From: Vicinamibacteria bacterium
GTDB taxonomy: Bacteria; Acidobacteriota; Vicinamibacteria; Fen-336
Assembly (NCBI GenBank): GCA_023701125.1
Contig: JAMPXO010000039.1
Location: 1-37,639 of the forward strand
Reading direction: 5' to 3'
Length of the DNA: 37,639 nucleotides
In this document: piece after piece, positions 1 through 6,518 of the stretch
How the letters are laid out: each line of letters starts with the position of its first letter
How positions within the stretch are numbered: the stretch's first letter is position 1
Notes under the pieces: model-generated
Seen by the model: the letters and a program-made list of their open reading frames with translations, nothing else
The model's database searches: none
Told to the model about the DNA's origin: nothing
Made by a program: the position numbers and the translations under genes

Positions 1-203
1 CAGGCTCTGCCTGGCGCGAGCCGCCCGACGGGGGTTCGGGGGCGGAGGAGCGTCCGTTCGCGACGGAGCCCCCGAGGGCCCGAGCGTCAGGCTCTGCCTG
101 GCGCGAGCCGCCCGACGGGGGTTCGGGGGCGGAGGAGCGTCCGTTCGCGACGGAGCCCCCGAGGGCCCGAGCGCCAGGCTCTGCCTGGCGCGAGCCGCCC
201 GTG
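1..203 (-). repeat. In-frame tandem 87-bp structured repeat array (family member 1)
   Basis: The array has a period of exactly 87 bp. A 29-bp partial unit (1-29) is followed by a full unit (30-116) and a final unit (117-203) whose last two bases differ. Units are nearly identical; the one difference seen is T versus C at 87/174. Each unit begins GGGGGTTCGGGGG and ends GCCGCCCGAC, boundaries defined by the single copy at 5444-5530. Hairpin 1 is TCCGT-TCGCG-ACGGA. Hairpin 2 is GCGCCAGG-CTCTG-CCTGGCGC, perfect 8 bp in the copy at 171-191 and with one G-T pair in the other. 87 bp is 29 codons, and the minus-strand frame of the GNAT-like gene runs through the array with no stop. The array may continue past the left edge. 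Confidence 0.9.
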
Positions 204-577
204 ATCCTCGCGCCCAGCTCGTTCTCGAAGCCCTGCGGCACGAAGCCGCGGCGGATCAGGCGCTCCGGCAGGTCCAGCGCGGCGAGCGGGCACAACTCGA
301 CCTGGGCGGGCTCGCCGCGCCCCTCGTAGAACGCGACGAGCTGGTCGAGATCGGCGTCGGAGACCGGGCCGTGCAGGCCGAGCCCCAGCACCTTGTTGAG
401 CGGCGAGCCGGGAGCGCTGTAGAGCGCGGTGCCGCCTGCGACCACGAGGCGTTCGAGCCGTGCGGCTGCGCCAGCGCCCAGCGCGCAGAAGTCGATCTCG
501 GCGCGCTCGACACGACGGGCCAGTGTCAGGTCGGCATGAAGGACGACGGGGCGGTTGGACATGGAGAGGTCGAGCAT
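1..577 (-). CDS. GNAT-like acetyltransferase, N-terminal part, interrupted by in-frame repeats (partial at edge)
   Basis: The minus-strand frame opens at ATG 577 (alternative ATG 562) and stays open to the window edge. Its first ~125 residues look like the N-terminal half of a two-lobed GNAT-family protein: LARRVERAE near the start, a central SPLNKVLGLGL, then AQVELCPLA and a closing RRGFVPQGFENELGARIT. From about residue 126 the reading frame enters the 87-bp repeat array and encodes tandem 29-residue units (GGSRQAEP, ARALGGSVANG, SSAPEPPS). The insertion falls where this type of protein would have its inter-lobe linker, so a functional enzyme is possible, but the second lobe lies outside the window. 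It starts 18 bp after the stop of the upstream membrane-protein gene, which suggests one operon. Family assignment is by remembered motif resemblance and the acetyl acceptor is unknown. Confidence 0.6.
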   Translation of the reverse strand, partial: MLDLSMSNRPVVLHADLTLARRVERAEIDFCALGAGAAARLERLVVAGGTALYSAPGSPLNKVLGLGLHGPVSDADLDQLVAFYEGRGEPAQVELCPLAALDLPERLIRRGFVPQGFENELGARITGGSRQAEPGARALGGSVANGRSSAPEPPSGGSRQAEPDARALGGSVANGRSSAPEPPSGGSRQAEP

Positions 578-595
578 CTCACGGCGCCACCGCGG

Positions 596-1348
596 TCAGT
601 CGATCGCTTCGCTCGGGGCGCGGTGCCGCCGGGGGCGCGGCCAGCCGGCCGCCGCCCACGTCGCGAGCGCCAGGTAGGTGCCCCACAGGAAGAACGGGGC
701 GCTGAAAAAGTCGCCGACCCAGGCCGAGGCGAACAGCGCCACCGCCGACAGCCCGGCGACCGGCAGCAACAGCCCGCTCGCCAGCGCGCCGCGCAGGCCG
801 CGGCGGCGGTAGAAGACCGGCACCGGCAGCCACAGGCCGCGGGTCGCCAGCCACACGGCCAGGTTGGCGAGCGGCAGCGCGGCCCACAACACGATCCGCA
901 GCGCGAAGCGGGTGTCGTCCGGCGGCGCAGCGTCGTCGCGCCACGACGTGTACGCCCACCAGCCGCGCTCGGCCCCGGCGAGGGCGAGCCAGTTCAGGTT
1001 GGCGGCGACGAAGAAGGTGGTCCGCGACGCCGGTGTCTGCCAGCCCCGCGCCCGGGAGGAACGCGAGACGAAGCGGCGCAGGGCCGCGGCGGCCAGCCCC
1101 GTCGTGAAGATCGCCAGCCCGATCTCGCGGTTCTTGACGGCGGGATTCAACACCCGGCCCTGCGGCGCGAAGAGCACCGGGGCGCGCGGCTCCACGACCT
1201 GCCCGGTCTCGTCGTAGACCACGGTCTGCAGCGCAGCGGGGTCGACGTAACGGTCCTCGCCGAGCGTGCGGGCGAACAGCGCGAGCCCGATCACGACCAG
1301 CAGCGAGGGAAGCCCGGGCCCGGGCCGGTCTTTGCGCTTGCGCTTCAC
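596..1348 (-). CDS. Hypothetical polytopic membrane protein
   Basis: This is a 250-residue protein. The start is taken as GTG 1348 because the next codons give a short basic stretch (KRKRKD) directly before the first hydrophobic segment, and longer versions of the frame run antisense to the amidohydrolase gene. About six membrane segments are visible: SLLVVIGLALFA, IGLAIFTTGLAAAAL, FFVAANLNWLALA, IVLWAALPLANLAVWLA, ASGLLLPVAGLSAVALFA and FFLWGTYLALATWAA. Between segments 1 and 2 is an extracytoplasmic-looking loop with several acidic residues (DRYVDP, YDETGQVVE). I do not recognise the family and no catalytic motif is evident. It is divergent from the amidohydrolase gene (74 bp apart) and lies 18 bp upstream of the GNAT-like gene. 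Confidence 0.65.
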   Translation of the reverse strand: MKRKRKDRPGPGLPSLLVVIGLALFARTLGEDRYVDPAALQTVVYDETGQVVEPRAPVLFAPQGRVLNPAVKNREIGLAIFTTGLAAAALRRFVSRSSRARGWQTPASRTTFFVAANLNWLALAGAERGWWAYTSWRDDAAPPDDTRFALRIVLWAALPLANLAVWLATRGLWLPVPVFYRRRGLRGALASGLLLPVAGLSAVALFASAWVGDFFSAPFFLWGTYLALATWAAAGWPRPRRHRAPSEAID

Positions 1349-1421
1349 CGCCGCGAGTATGGCAGCAGGCCTGACCCGGGGCCCGCTTGCGGGGCGTGGC
1401 CCTCTCGTGTTCCCCTTCGCC

Positions 1422-2717
1422 ATGCGAATGCTGCGCCCGGTCGCCGTCGCCCTGCTGCTCTCCTCCCCCGCCGCCTTCGCCGCCGACCCCGCGGCCGCCC
1501 TCCGCGCCGAGGCCGACAAGCGCACCGCCGGCCTCGACGGCAAGCTCGTCGAGTGGCGCCGCGACCTGCACCAGAACCCCGAGCTCGGCAACCGCGAGGT
1601 GCGCACCTCCGCCAAGGTGGCGGCGCACCTGAAGGCGCTGGGCATCGAGGTCACGGCGCTGGCGAAGACAGGGATCAAGGGCGTGCTGAAGGGCGGCAAG
1701 CCCGGGCCGGTCGTGGCCCTGCGCGCCGACATGGACGCGCTGCCGGTGACCGAGGAGCTGGACCTGCCGTTCAAGTCGACCGCCCGCGCGGACTGGGGCG
1801 GGCGCGAGGTCGGCGTGATGCACGCCTGCGGCCACGACGCCCACGTGTCGATGCTGATGGGCGCGGCCGAGGTGCTGGCCGGGATGCGCGCGAGCCTGCC
1901 TGGCACGGTGGTGTTCCTGTTCCAGCCCGCCGAGGAGGGCCTGCCGGCCGGCGAAGAGGGCGGCGCCGAGCTGATGGTGCGCGAGGGCGTGCTCGACAAC
2001 CCGAAGGTCGACGTGGTGTTCGGCCTGCACGTGTTCCCGATGCCGACCGGGACGCTCGGCTGGCGCGCGGGCGGCATCATGGCCTCGTCCGACATGCTCG
2101 AGATCCGCGTGCGCGGCCGCCAGACCCACGGCGCGATGCCGTGGGCGGGCGCCGACCCGATCGTGGCCGGGGCCGAGATCGTGCTCTCGCTGCAGTCGAT
2201 CGTGTCGCGCGAGATCGATCCCACGAAGTCGCCGGCGATCGTCACCATCGGCAGCTTCCAGGGCGGTAACCGCGGCAACATCGTGCCCGACGAGGTGGTG
2301 ATGGCGGGCACCGTGCGCACGTTCGACCAGGACATGCGCGAGCAGATCCAGAAGGCGATCGAGCGCCGCGTGCAGTCGGTCGCGGCGGCCACCGGCACCA
2401 CGGCGACCGTGAGCTGGTACGGCGCCAACCCGGTCACGTTCAACGACCCGGCGCTGACGGCGCGGATGTCGCCGACGTTGCAGCGGGTCGCGGGCGCGCT
2501 GGCGGTGCCGGACGTGCGCCAGACGACCACCGCGGAGGACTTCTCCTACTACCAGGCGAAGGTCCCGGGCCTGTTCGCCTTCCTCGGCGTCAACCCGCCC
2601 GGCCGCACCCCGGAGCCGAACCACTCGCCGCGGTTCTACGTGGACGAGGCGGCGCTGCCGATCGGCGTGCGCGCCCTGACCCACCTGGCCCTCGACTCGC
2701 TGCTTCCCGCCAAGTAG
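1422..2717 (+). CDS. Secreted M20 family amidohydrolase/peptidase
   Basis: This is a 431-residue zinc-dependent amidohydrolase of the M20D type (aminoacylase/hippurate hydrolase/IAA-amino-acid hydrolase-like), expected to cleave N-acyl or N-carbamoyl amino acids. ATG 1422 is chosen because it yields a clean signal peptide (basic MRMLR, hydrophobic VAVALLLSSPAAF, cleavage near AFA-ADP), so the enzyme is probably periplasmic. Visible motifs are RRDLHQNPELG near residue 45, ALRADMDALPV near 105, HACGHDAH at 134-141 carrying the Cys/His metal ligands, QPAEEG near 170 with the catalytic and metal Glu pair, GLHVFP near 202, and TTAEDFSYY near the C terminus with the last metal-site region. Length fits the family. 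The Ser/Thr kinase gene follows after 1 bp, so it probably heads a four-gene operon. The natural substrate cannot be read from sequence. Confidence 0.92.
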   Translation: MRMLRPVAVALLLSSPAAFAADPAAALRAEADKRTAGLDGKLVEWRRDLHQNPELGNREVRTSAKVAAHLKALGIEVTALAKTGIKGVLKGGKPGPVVALRADMDALPVTEELDLPFKSTARADWGGREVGVMHACGHDAHVSMLMGAAEVLAGMRASLPGTVVFLFQPAEEGLPAGEEGGAELMVREGVLDNPKVDVVFGLHVFPMPTGTLGWRAGGIMASSDMLEIRVRGRQTHGAMPWAGADPIVAGAEIVLSLQSIVSREIDPTKSPAIVTIGSFQGGNRGNIVPDEVVMAGTVRTFDQDMREQIQKAIERRVQSVAAATGTTATVSWYGANPVTFNDPALTARMSPTLQRVAGALAVPDVRQTTTAEDFSYYQAKVPGLFAFLGVNPPGRTPEPNHSPRFYVDEAALPIGVRALTHLALDSLLPAK

Positions 2718-2718
2718 G

Positions 2719-4104
2719 ATGGCGCGGCCCATGATCGGCCGCACCCTCAAGCACTACCAGATCGAAGCCGACCTCGGCAAGGGCGGCATGGGCGTCGTCT
2801 ACCGCGCCCGCGACACACGCCTCGGGCGCCCGGTGGCGCTCAAGGTGCTGCCGCGCGAGTGGAGCGAGGACGCCGAGCGCCGCCGCCGCTTCATGACCGA
2901 GGCCCGCGCCGCCTGCGCGGTCAACCACCCCGCGATCGCCTCGGTCTACGACGTCGACGAGGTCGACGACGTCGTGTTCATCGCGATGGAGCTGGTCGAG
3001 GGCAAGACCGTGCGCGCCCTGATCAAGGCTCGCGAGCTGGACCTGCTGGGCGCGCTCGAGGTCACGGCGCAGGTGGCGGAGGGGCTGGCCAAGGCCCACG
3101 AGGCCGGCATCGTCCACCGCGACATCAAGGCCGACAACATCATGGTGACGCCCGACGGGCACGCCAAGATCCTCGACTTCGGCCTCGCCAAGCTGCTCGA
3201 CACCACGGACCCGGGTACCCAGGCGCCGACGGGCGACGACCTGTCGCACATGGAGACGATCGCCAAGACCCAGGTCGGCATGGTGATGGGCACGCTGCGT
3301 TACATGAGCCCGGAGCAGGCCCGCGGCCAGGCGGTCGACCACCGCAGCGACATCTTCTCGCTCGGCGTCGTGCTGTACGAGATGGTCACCTTCCAGCTCC
3401 CGTTCGCGGGCGCGACCGCGCTCGACACGCTGCACGCGATCGCATTCGAGGAGACGCGGCCGGTCACCCAGGTCCGCGCCAACGTCCACCCCGGCGTGCA
3501 GCGGGTGATCACGCGCTGCCTGAGAAAGCGGCCCGCGGACCGCTACCCCTCGGCCCGCGACCTCGCCCACGACCTGCGCGGCGTCGCCAAGGAGATCGAG
3601 AGCGGCGTCTCGACCCAGGTCCCGCTGCGCGACCGCCTGGAGCAGGCCTTCGCGGGGCTGGGCGACCTGCCCGGCGGCTGGAAGGTGCCGATCGGCGCCG
3701 CCTTGCTGCTGATGGCCTTCGCGGGCTACGCGATCGCCACCGACCGCATCGACTTCCCGTTCCTGATCTTCATGGGTATCGCGGGTGCGTTCACCTACCG
3801 CCGCTTCCGCAACCGCGACCGCCGGCTGGTGCGCTGGTTCGCGGGCAAGGTCGGCAAGCTGCCGGAGATCCAGCTCGTCACCTGGCACGGCCGCGAGATC
3901 ACGGTCGTCGCGCACAAGACGGTCGCCCGCACCTACGTGCGGGTCCACGCCCAGGTCGACACCCTCAACTCCAAGCTGTTCTACGGCGAGCCGTTCAAGG
4001 TCTCGGTGCGCGAGGCGGTGGCCGAGGACGAGCTGAAGACGATGATGAGCCAGCCGGGCATCGTCTACGTCCGCGACGACGACGCGCCCAAGAAGAAGGC
4101 GTGA
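2719..4104 (+). CDS. Membrane-anchored Ser/Thr protein kinase (PknB/Hanks type)
   Basis: This 461-residue kinase shows the complete catalytic signature: glycine loop GKGGMGVVY near residue 20, VALKVLP with the ATP-binding Lys, catalytic loop HRDIKADN at 133, DFGLA at 153, activation-segment end GTLRYMSPEQARG and DHRSDIFSLGVVLYEM. After the kinase domain (to about residue 295) two hydrophobic segments follow (AALLLMAFAGYAIA, FLIFMGIAGAF). The C-terminal ~95 residues are a basic and beta-rich region that I do not recognise and that carries no PASTA, TPR or WD repeats. The start could be ATG 2731 (MIGRTLKHYQ), the usual beginning in this family; ATG 2719 adds four residues and sits 1 bp after the previous stop. 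The gene overlaps the deacetylase start by 4 bp. Kinase activity is strongly supported; substrates and signal are unknown. Confidence 0.95.
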   Translation: MARPMIGRTLKHYQIEADLGKGGMGVVYRARDTRLGRPVALKVLPREWSEDAERRRRFMTEARAACAVNHPAIASVYDVDEVDDVVFIAMELVEGKTVRALIKARELDLLGALEVTAQVAEGLAKAHEAGIVHRDIKADNIMVTPDGHAKILDFGLAKLLDTTDPGTQAPTGDDLSHMETIAKTQVGMVMGTLRYMSPEQARGQAVDHRSDIFSLGVVLYEMVTFQLPFAGATALDTLHAIAFEETRPVTQVRANVHPGVQRVITRCLRKRPADRYPSARDLAHDLRGVAKEIESGVSTQVPLRDRLEQAFAGLGDLPGGWKVPIGAALLLMAFAGYAIATDRIDFPFLIFMGIAGAFTYRRFRNRDRRLVRWFAGKVGKLPEIQLVTWHGREITVVAHKTVARTYVRVHAQVDTLNSKLFYGEPFKVSVREAVAEDELKTMMSQPGIVYVRDDDAPKKKA

Positions 4105-4820
4105 CCCGCGCGGCGCGGCGCGCCGTGGGGGCCGCGTTCGTCTTGCTGCTGCTGGCCATCGTCGCCGCCCACGCCGCGCGCCTGCTCGCCCGCTCGCGCA
4201 CGACGCAGCTCTTCGGCCGGCTCGTCCACCGCGTCGACACGTCGCAGCGGGTCGTCGCCCTCACCTTCGACGACGGCCCGAACGCGGCCACGGTCGAGGC
4301 GATCCTGGCCCCGCTGGCGCAACGCGGGGTGAAGGCCACGTTCTTCGTCAACGGCGTGCAACTGGAACGCCACCCCGACGCCGGGCAACGCCTGGTGGCC
4401 GCTGGCCACCAGCTCGGCAACCACTCCTTCTCGCACCGGGTGATGGTCCTCAAGTCGCCGGCCTTCATCCGCGAGGAGATCGAGTCGACCGACCGCCTGA
4501 TCCGCGCGGCCGGCTACGCGGGCCCGATCCGCTTCCGACCACCCAACGGCTACAAGCTGGTGCTGCTGCCCTGGTTCCTGCAGCGCACGGGCCGCACGTC
4601 GGTGACGTGGGACGTCGAGCCCGAGTCGTCCGATCCAGACGCGATCGTGCGCCACGCCGTCGAGCACACCCGCCCGGGCTCCATCGTCCTGCTCCACCCG
4701 TGGTACGCGCCGAACGAGCCCACCCGCGCGGCCTTGCCCGCGCTGCTCGACGGCCTCGCCCAGCGCGGCTTCCGGTTCGTCACGGTCGACGAGTTGCTGG
4801 CGCTGCGCGAGACGCAGTGA
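4101..4820 (+). CDS. NodB-type polysaccharide deacetylase, membrane anchored
   Basis: This 239-residue carbohydrate esterase of family CE4 has an N-terminal membrane anchor (GAAFVLLLLAIVAAHAA). NodB motifs are visible in order: TFDDGPN at 55-61 with catalytic base and metal Asp, HSFSH at 108-112 with the two metal His, RPPNG near 146 in place of the common RxPYG, WDVEPES, and LLHPWY in place of the usual LLHD near the C terminus. The family removes N- or O-acetyl groups from peptidoglycan, chitin oligomers or exopolysaccharide, here presumably outside the cytoplasmic membrane. GTG 4101 overlaps the kinase stop in a GTGA junction and the gene's own stop overlaps the next GTG, implying translational coupling. 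The polymer it acts on is not determinable. Confidence 0.9.
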   Translation: MTRAARRAVGAAFVLLLLAIVAAHAARLLARSRTTQLFGRLVHRVDTSQRVVALTFDDGPNAATVEAILAPLAQRGVKATFFVNGVQLERHPDAGQRLVAAGHQLGNHSFSHRVMVLKSPAFIREEIESTDRLIRAAGYAGPIRFRPPNGYKLVLLPWFLQRTGRTSVTWDVEPESSDPDAIVRHAVEHTRPGSIVLLHPWYAPNEPTRAALPALLDGLAQRGFRFVTVDELLALRETQ

Positions 4821-6460
4821 AGCGGCCGATCGTCGTCGGCGCACTGTTCGCGCTGGCAGCAACCGCGGCAGCGGGCGGGGACGGCGCGCTGGAGGCGGCC
4901 GAGCGCGCGTACGCGGTGTGGCGCACGCTCGCCGACCGAGTGGAACTGACGACCGCCCGCAACGCCGAGGCCGATCTCGACGGCACGCCGCGGCCCCGGC
5001 TCGAGCAGCGGCGCGACGCGGCGCGTGAGCGTGCGGTCGCAGAGGTCGCGCGCATTGGCGCAGGGGAGGCTCGCGACGCCGAGTCGCAGCGGGTGCTCAC
5101 CCTGGTGCGCGAGGGACTCGCGTCCGACATCATCGGAGACCCGGCGAGCGGGGACGCCGCCGCTCGCGAAGCACTGTACGCCGCGTTCGGGACCGCGGCG
5201 GCCGCCCTGCCGTTCGAGAGCGGGACGCTCGACCGCCTCACGATCCTCGGCCGGCTCGGCCGCGAGCCGGACCGCGAGCGGCGCCGGCAGTTGTTCTTCG
5301 CGCTGGCCCCGCTGTGGCGGGCCGTGAACGGCGACGGCGGAGCCGCCAGCCCCTACCGCCGGCTGCTGCCGGCCTCCGCCCGAGCCTGGCGCGAGCACGG
5401 TTCGCCCGTGGAGCGCGGGTTCCGCGCGTTGAGCGTCGCCCCTGGGGGTTCGGGGGCGGAGGAGCGTCCGTTCGCGACGGAGCCCCCGAGGGCCCGAGCG
5501 TCAGGCTCCGCCTGGCGCGAGCCGCCCGACATTGAACGCTGGCTCGTGCGGCTGCTGGAGGCGTGGCGCGATCACGCGGCGGTGGCGGGCGAGCCGTGGG
5601 ACTACTGGCACGCGGCCGGCGCCACCAGTCGCGCGCTCAACGCGGCAGTACCCCGCGAGCGCCTGCGCGCGATCAACGACGCCTACCACGCGAGCCTGGG
5701 CGCGGCGCCCGAGGCGATCGGCCTCCGTTACGACCTCGACCCGCGGCCCGGCAAGACGCCGGTCGCGTTCACGACCTACGGATCGCGCGAGCGCGCCGAG
5801 GCCTGGGTGTTCGCGACTTACGCCGAAGGCGGCTTCGACAACCTGGTCGAGTTGTTGCACGAGACCGGCCACGGCCTGCACGTCCTCGCCACGTTCGCGA
5901 TGCGGCCGGCGTTCCGCGACTGGCCCGACGCCGACCCATTCACCGAAGGCGTCGGCGACCTGCTCGCCCACGAGGCGTACGAGGTCGAGTGGCAGCAGCG
6001 CTGGCTGGGCACTGCGGTCTCGCCGCGCGACGCGTTGCGCGCGAAGTACGCGGGCGTCGCCCTCGACGTGGCGTGGGCCCTGTTCGAGATCCGCCTGCAC
6101 CGCGACCCCGAAGCCGACCCGAACGTCGTGTGGACGGCGATCACGTCGGAGTACCTGAAGATCGCCCCTCACCCGGAGCTGTCGTGGTGGGCGCTGCGCG
6201 GGCAGCTCGTGGAGTCCCCCGGCTACATGGCGAACTACGCGGCCGGCGCGTTCGTCACCGCGGCGCTGCGGGAACGCGTCCGCGCGGCGCGGGGTCCGAC
6301 GGCGATGACGGGCGGCGACGCCGGACTGCACGCCTGGCTCGCGCGAGACCTGCTCCGCTTCGGGCGCGCGCGGCCCACGGCCGAGGTGCTGGCCGGGTTC
6401 CTCGGCGGGCCGCTCGACCCCGAGCCGCTGCTGCGCGACCTGGCCCGCGCCCGCGACTGA
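4817..6460 (+). CDS. M3-like zinc metallopeptidase with an in-frame 29-residue repeat insertion
   Basis: This 547-residue secreted protein has an N-terminal signal (MKRPIVVGALFALAATAAAG; GTG start inside the preceding stop as GTGA). The catalytic half carries HETGH at 348-352 within LVELLHETGHGLHVL and EGVGDLLAHE starting near 377 with the third zinc ligand, the gluzincin arrangement of the M3 thimet oligopeptidase/carboxypeptidase clan. The N-terminal half is helical and weakly conserved. Residues 210-238 (GGSGAEERPF to SAWREPPD) are encoded exactly by one 87-bp repeat unit, phase-aligned at its first codon, so the gene appears to have gained this stretch by insertion without losing frame. 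A similar SARAWRE lies just upstream, perhaps an older partial copy. It ends the plus-strand operon. Oligopeptide cleavage is a family inference. Confidence 0.85.
   Translation: MKRPIVVGALFALAATAAAGGDGALEAAERAYAVWRTLADRVELTTARNAEADLDGTPRPRLEQRRDAARERAVAEVARIGAGEARDAESQRVLTLVREGLASDIIGDPASGDAAAREALYAAFGTAAAALPFESGTLDRLTILGRLGREPDRERRRQLFFALAPLWRAVNGDGGAASPYRRLLPASARAWREHGSPVERGFRALSVAPGGSGAEERPFATEPPRARASGSAWREPPDIERWLVRLLEAWRDHAAVAGEPWDYWHAAGATSRALNAAVPRERLRAINDAYHASLGAAPEAIGLRYDLDPRPGKTPVAFTTYGSRERAEAWVFATYAEGGFDNLVELLHETGHGLHVLATFAMRPAFRDWPDADPFTEGVGDLLAHEAYEVEWQQRWLGTAVSPRDALRAKYAGVALDVAWALFEIRLHRDPEADPNVVWTAITSEYLKIAPHPELSWWALRGQLVESPGYMANYAAGAFVTAALRERVRAARGPTAMTGGDAGLHAWLARDLLRFGRARPTAEVLAGFLGGPLDPEPLLRDLARARD
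5444..5530 (+). repeat. Single exact 87-bp repeat unit inserted in frame in a coding sequence (family member 2)
   Basis: This copy runs from GGGGGTTCGGGGG to GCCGCCCGAC. It differs from the units at 30-203 by little more than CTCCG instead of CTCTG in the loop of hairpin 2. Being solitary, it defines the unit ends. It begins on the first base of a codon of the metallopeptidase gene and spans exactly 29 codons. It is read here on the strand opposite to that used in the GNAT-like gene, so the element is open in both orientations. Confidence 0.9.
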
Positions 6461-6461
6461 C

Positions 6462-6503
6462 CGACGGAGCCCCCCTTGTGACCGGTGGCGGGCTCCGCCC
6501 GAC
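6462..6503 (+). repeat. Truncated 42-bp repeat unit between convergent genes (family member 3)
   Basis: The stretch starts CGACGGAGCCCCC and ends CCGCCCGAC. It matches the second half of the repeat unit, most closely the 17.4-kb type through GACCGGT and CGGGCTC.GCCCG, and lacks the G-rich first half. It begins 1 bp after the metallopeptidase stop and ends 15 bp before the stop of the convergent S41 gene. A weak hairpin (CGGG-CTCCG-CCCG) is possible, so it may serve as the 3' end structure for one or both transcripts. Confidence 0.65.
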
Positions 6504-6518
6504 GCCAGAACCCGATGA

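Noticed and set aside
6462-6512. Classical Rho-independent terminator between convergent genes
   Set aside because: There is a weak hairpin but no T-tract. The sequence is better explained as a truncated copy of the repeat family.
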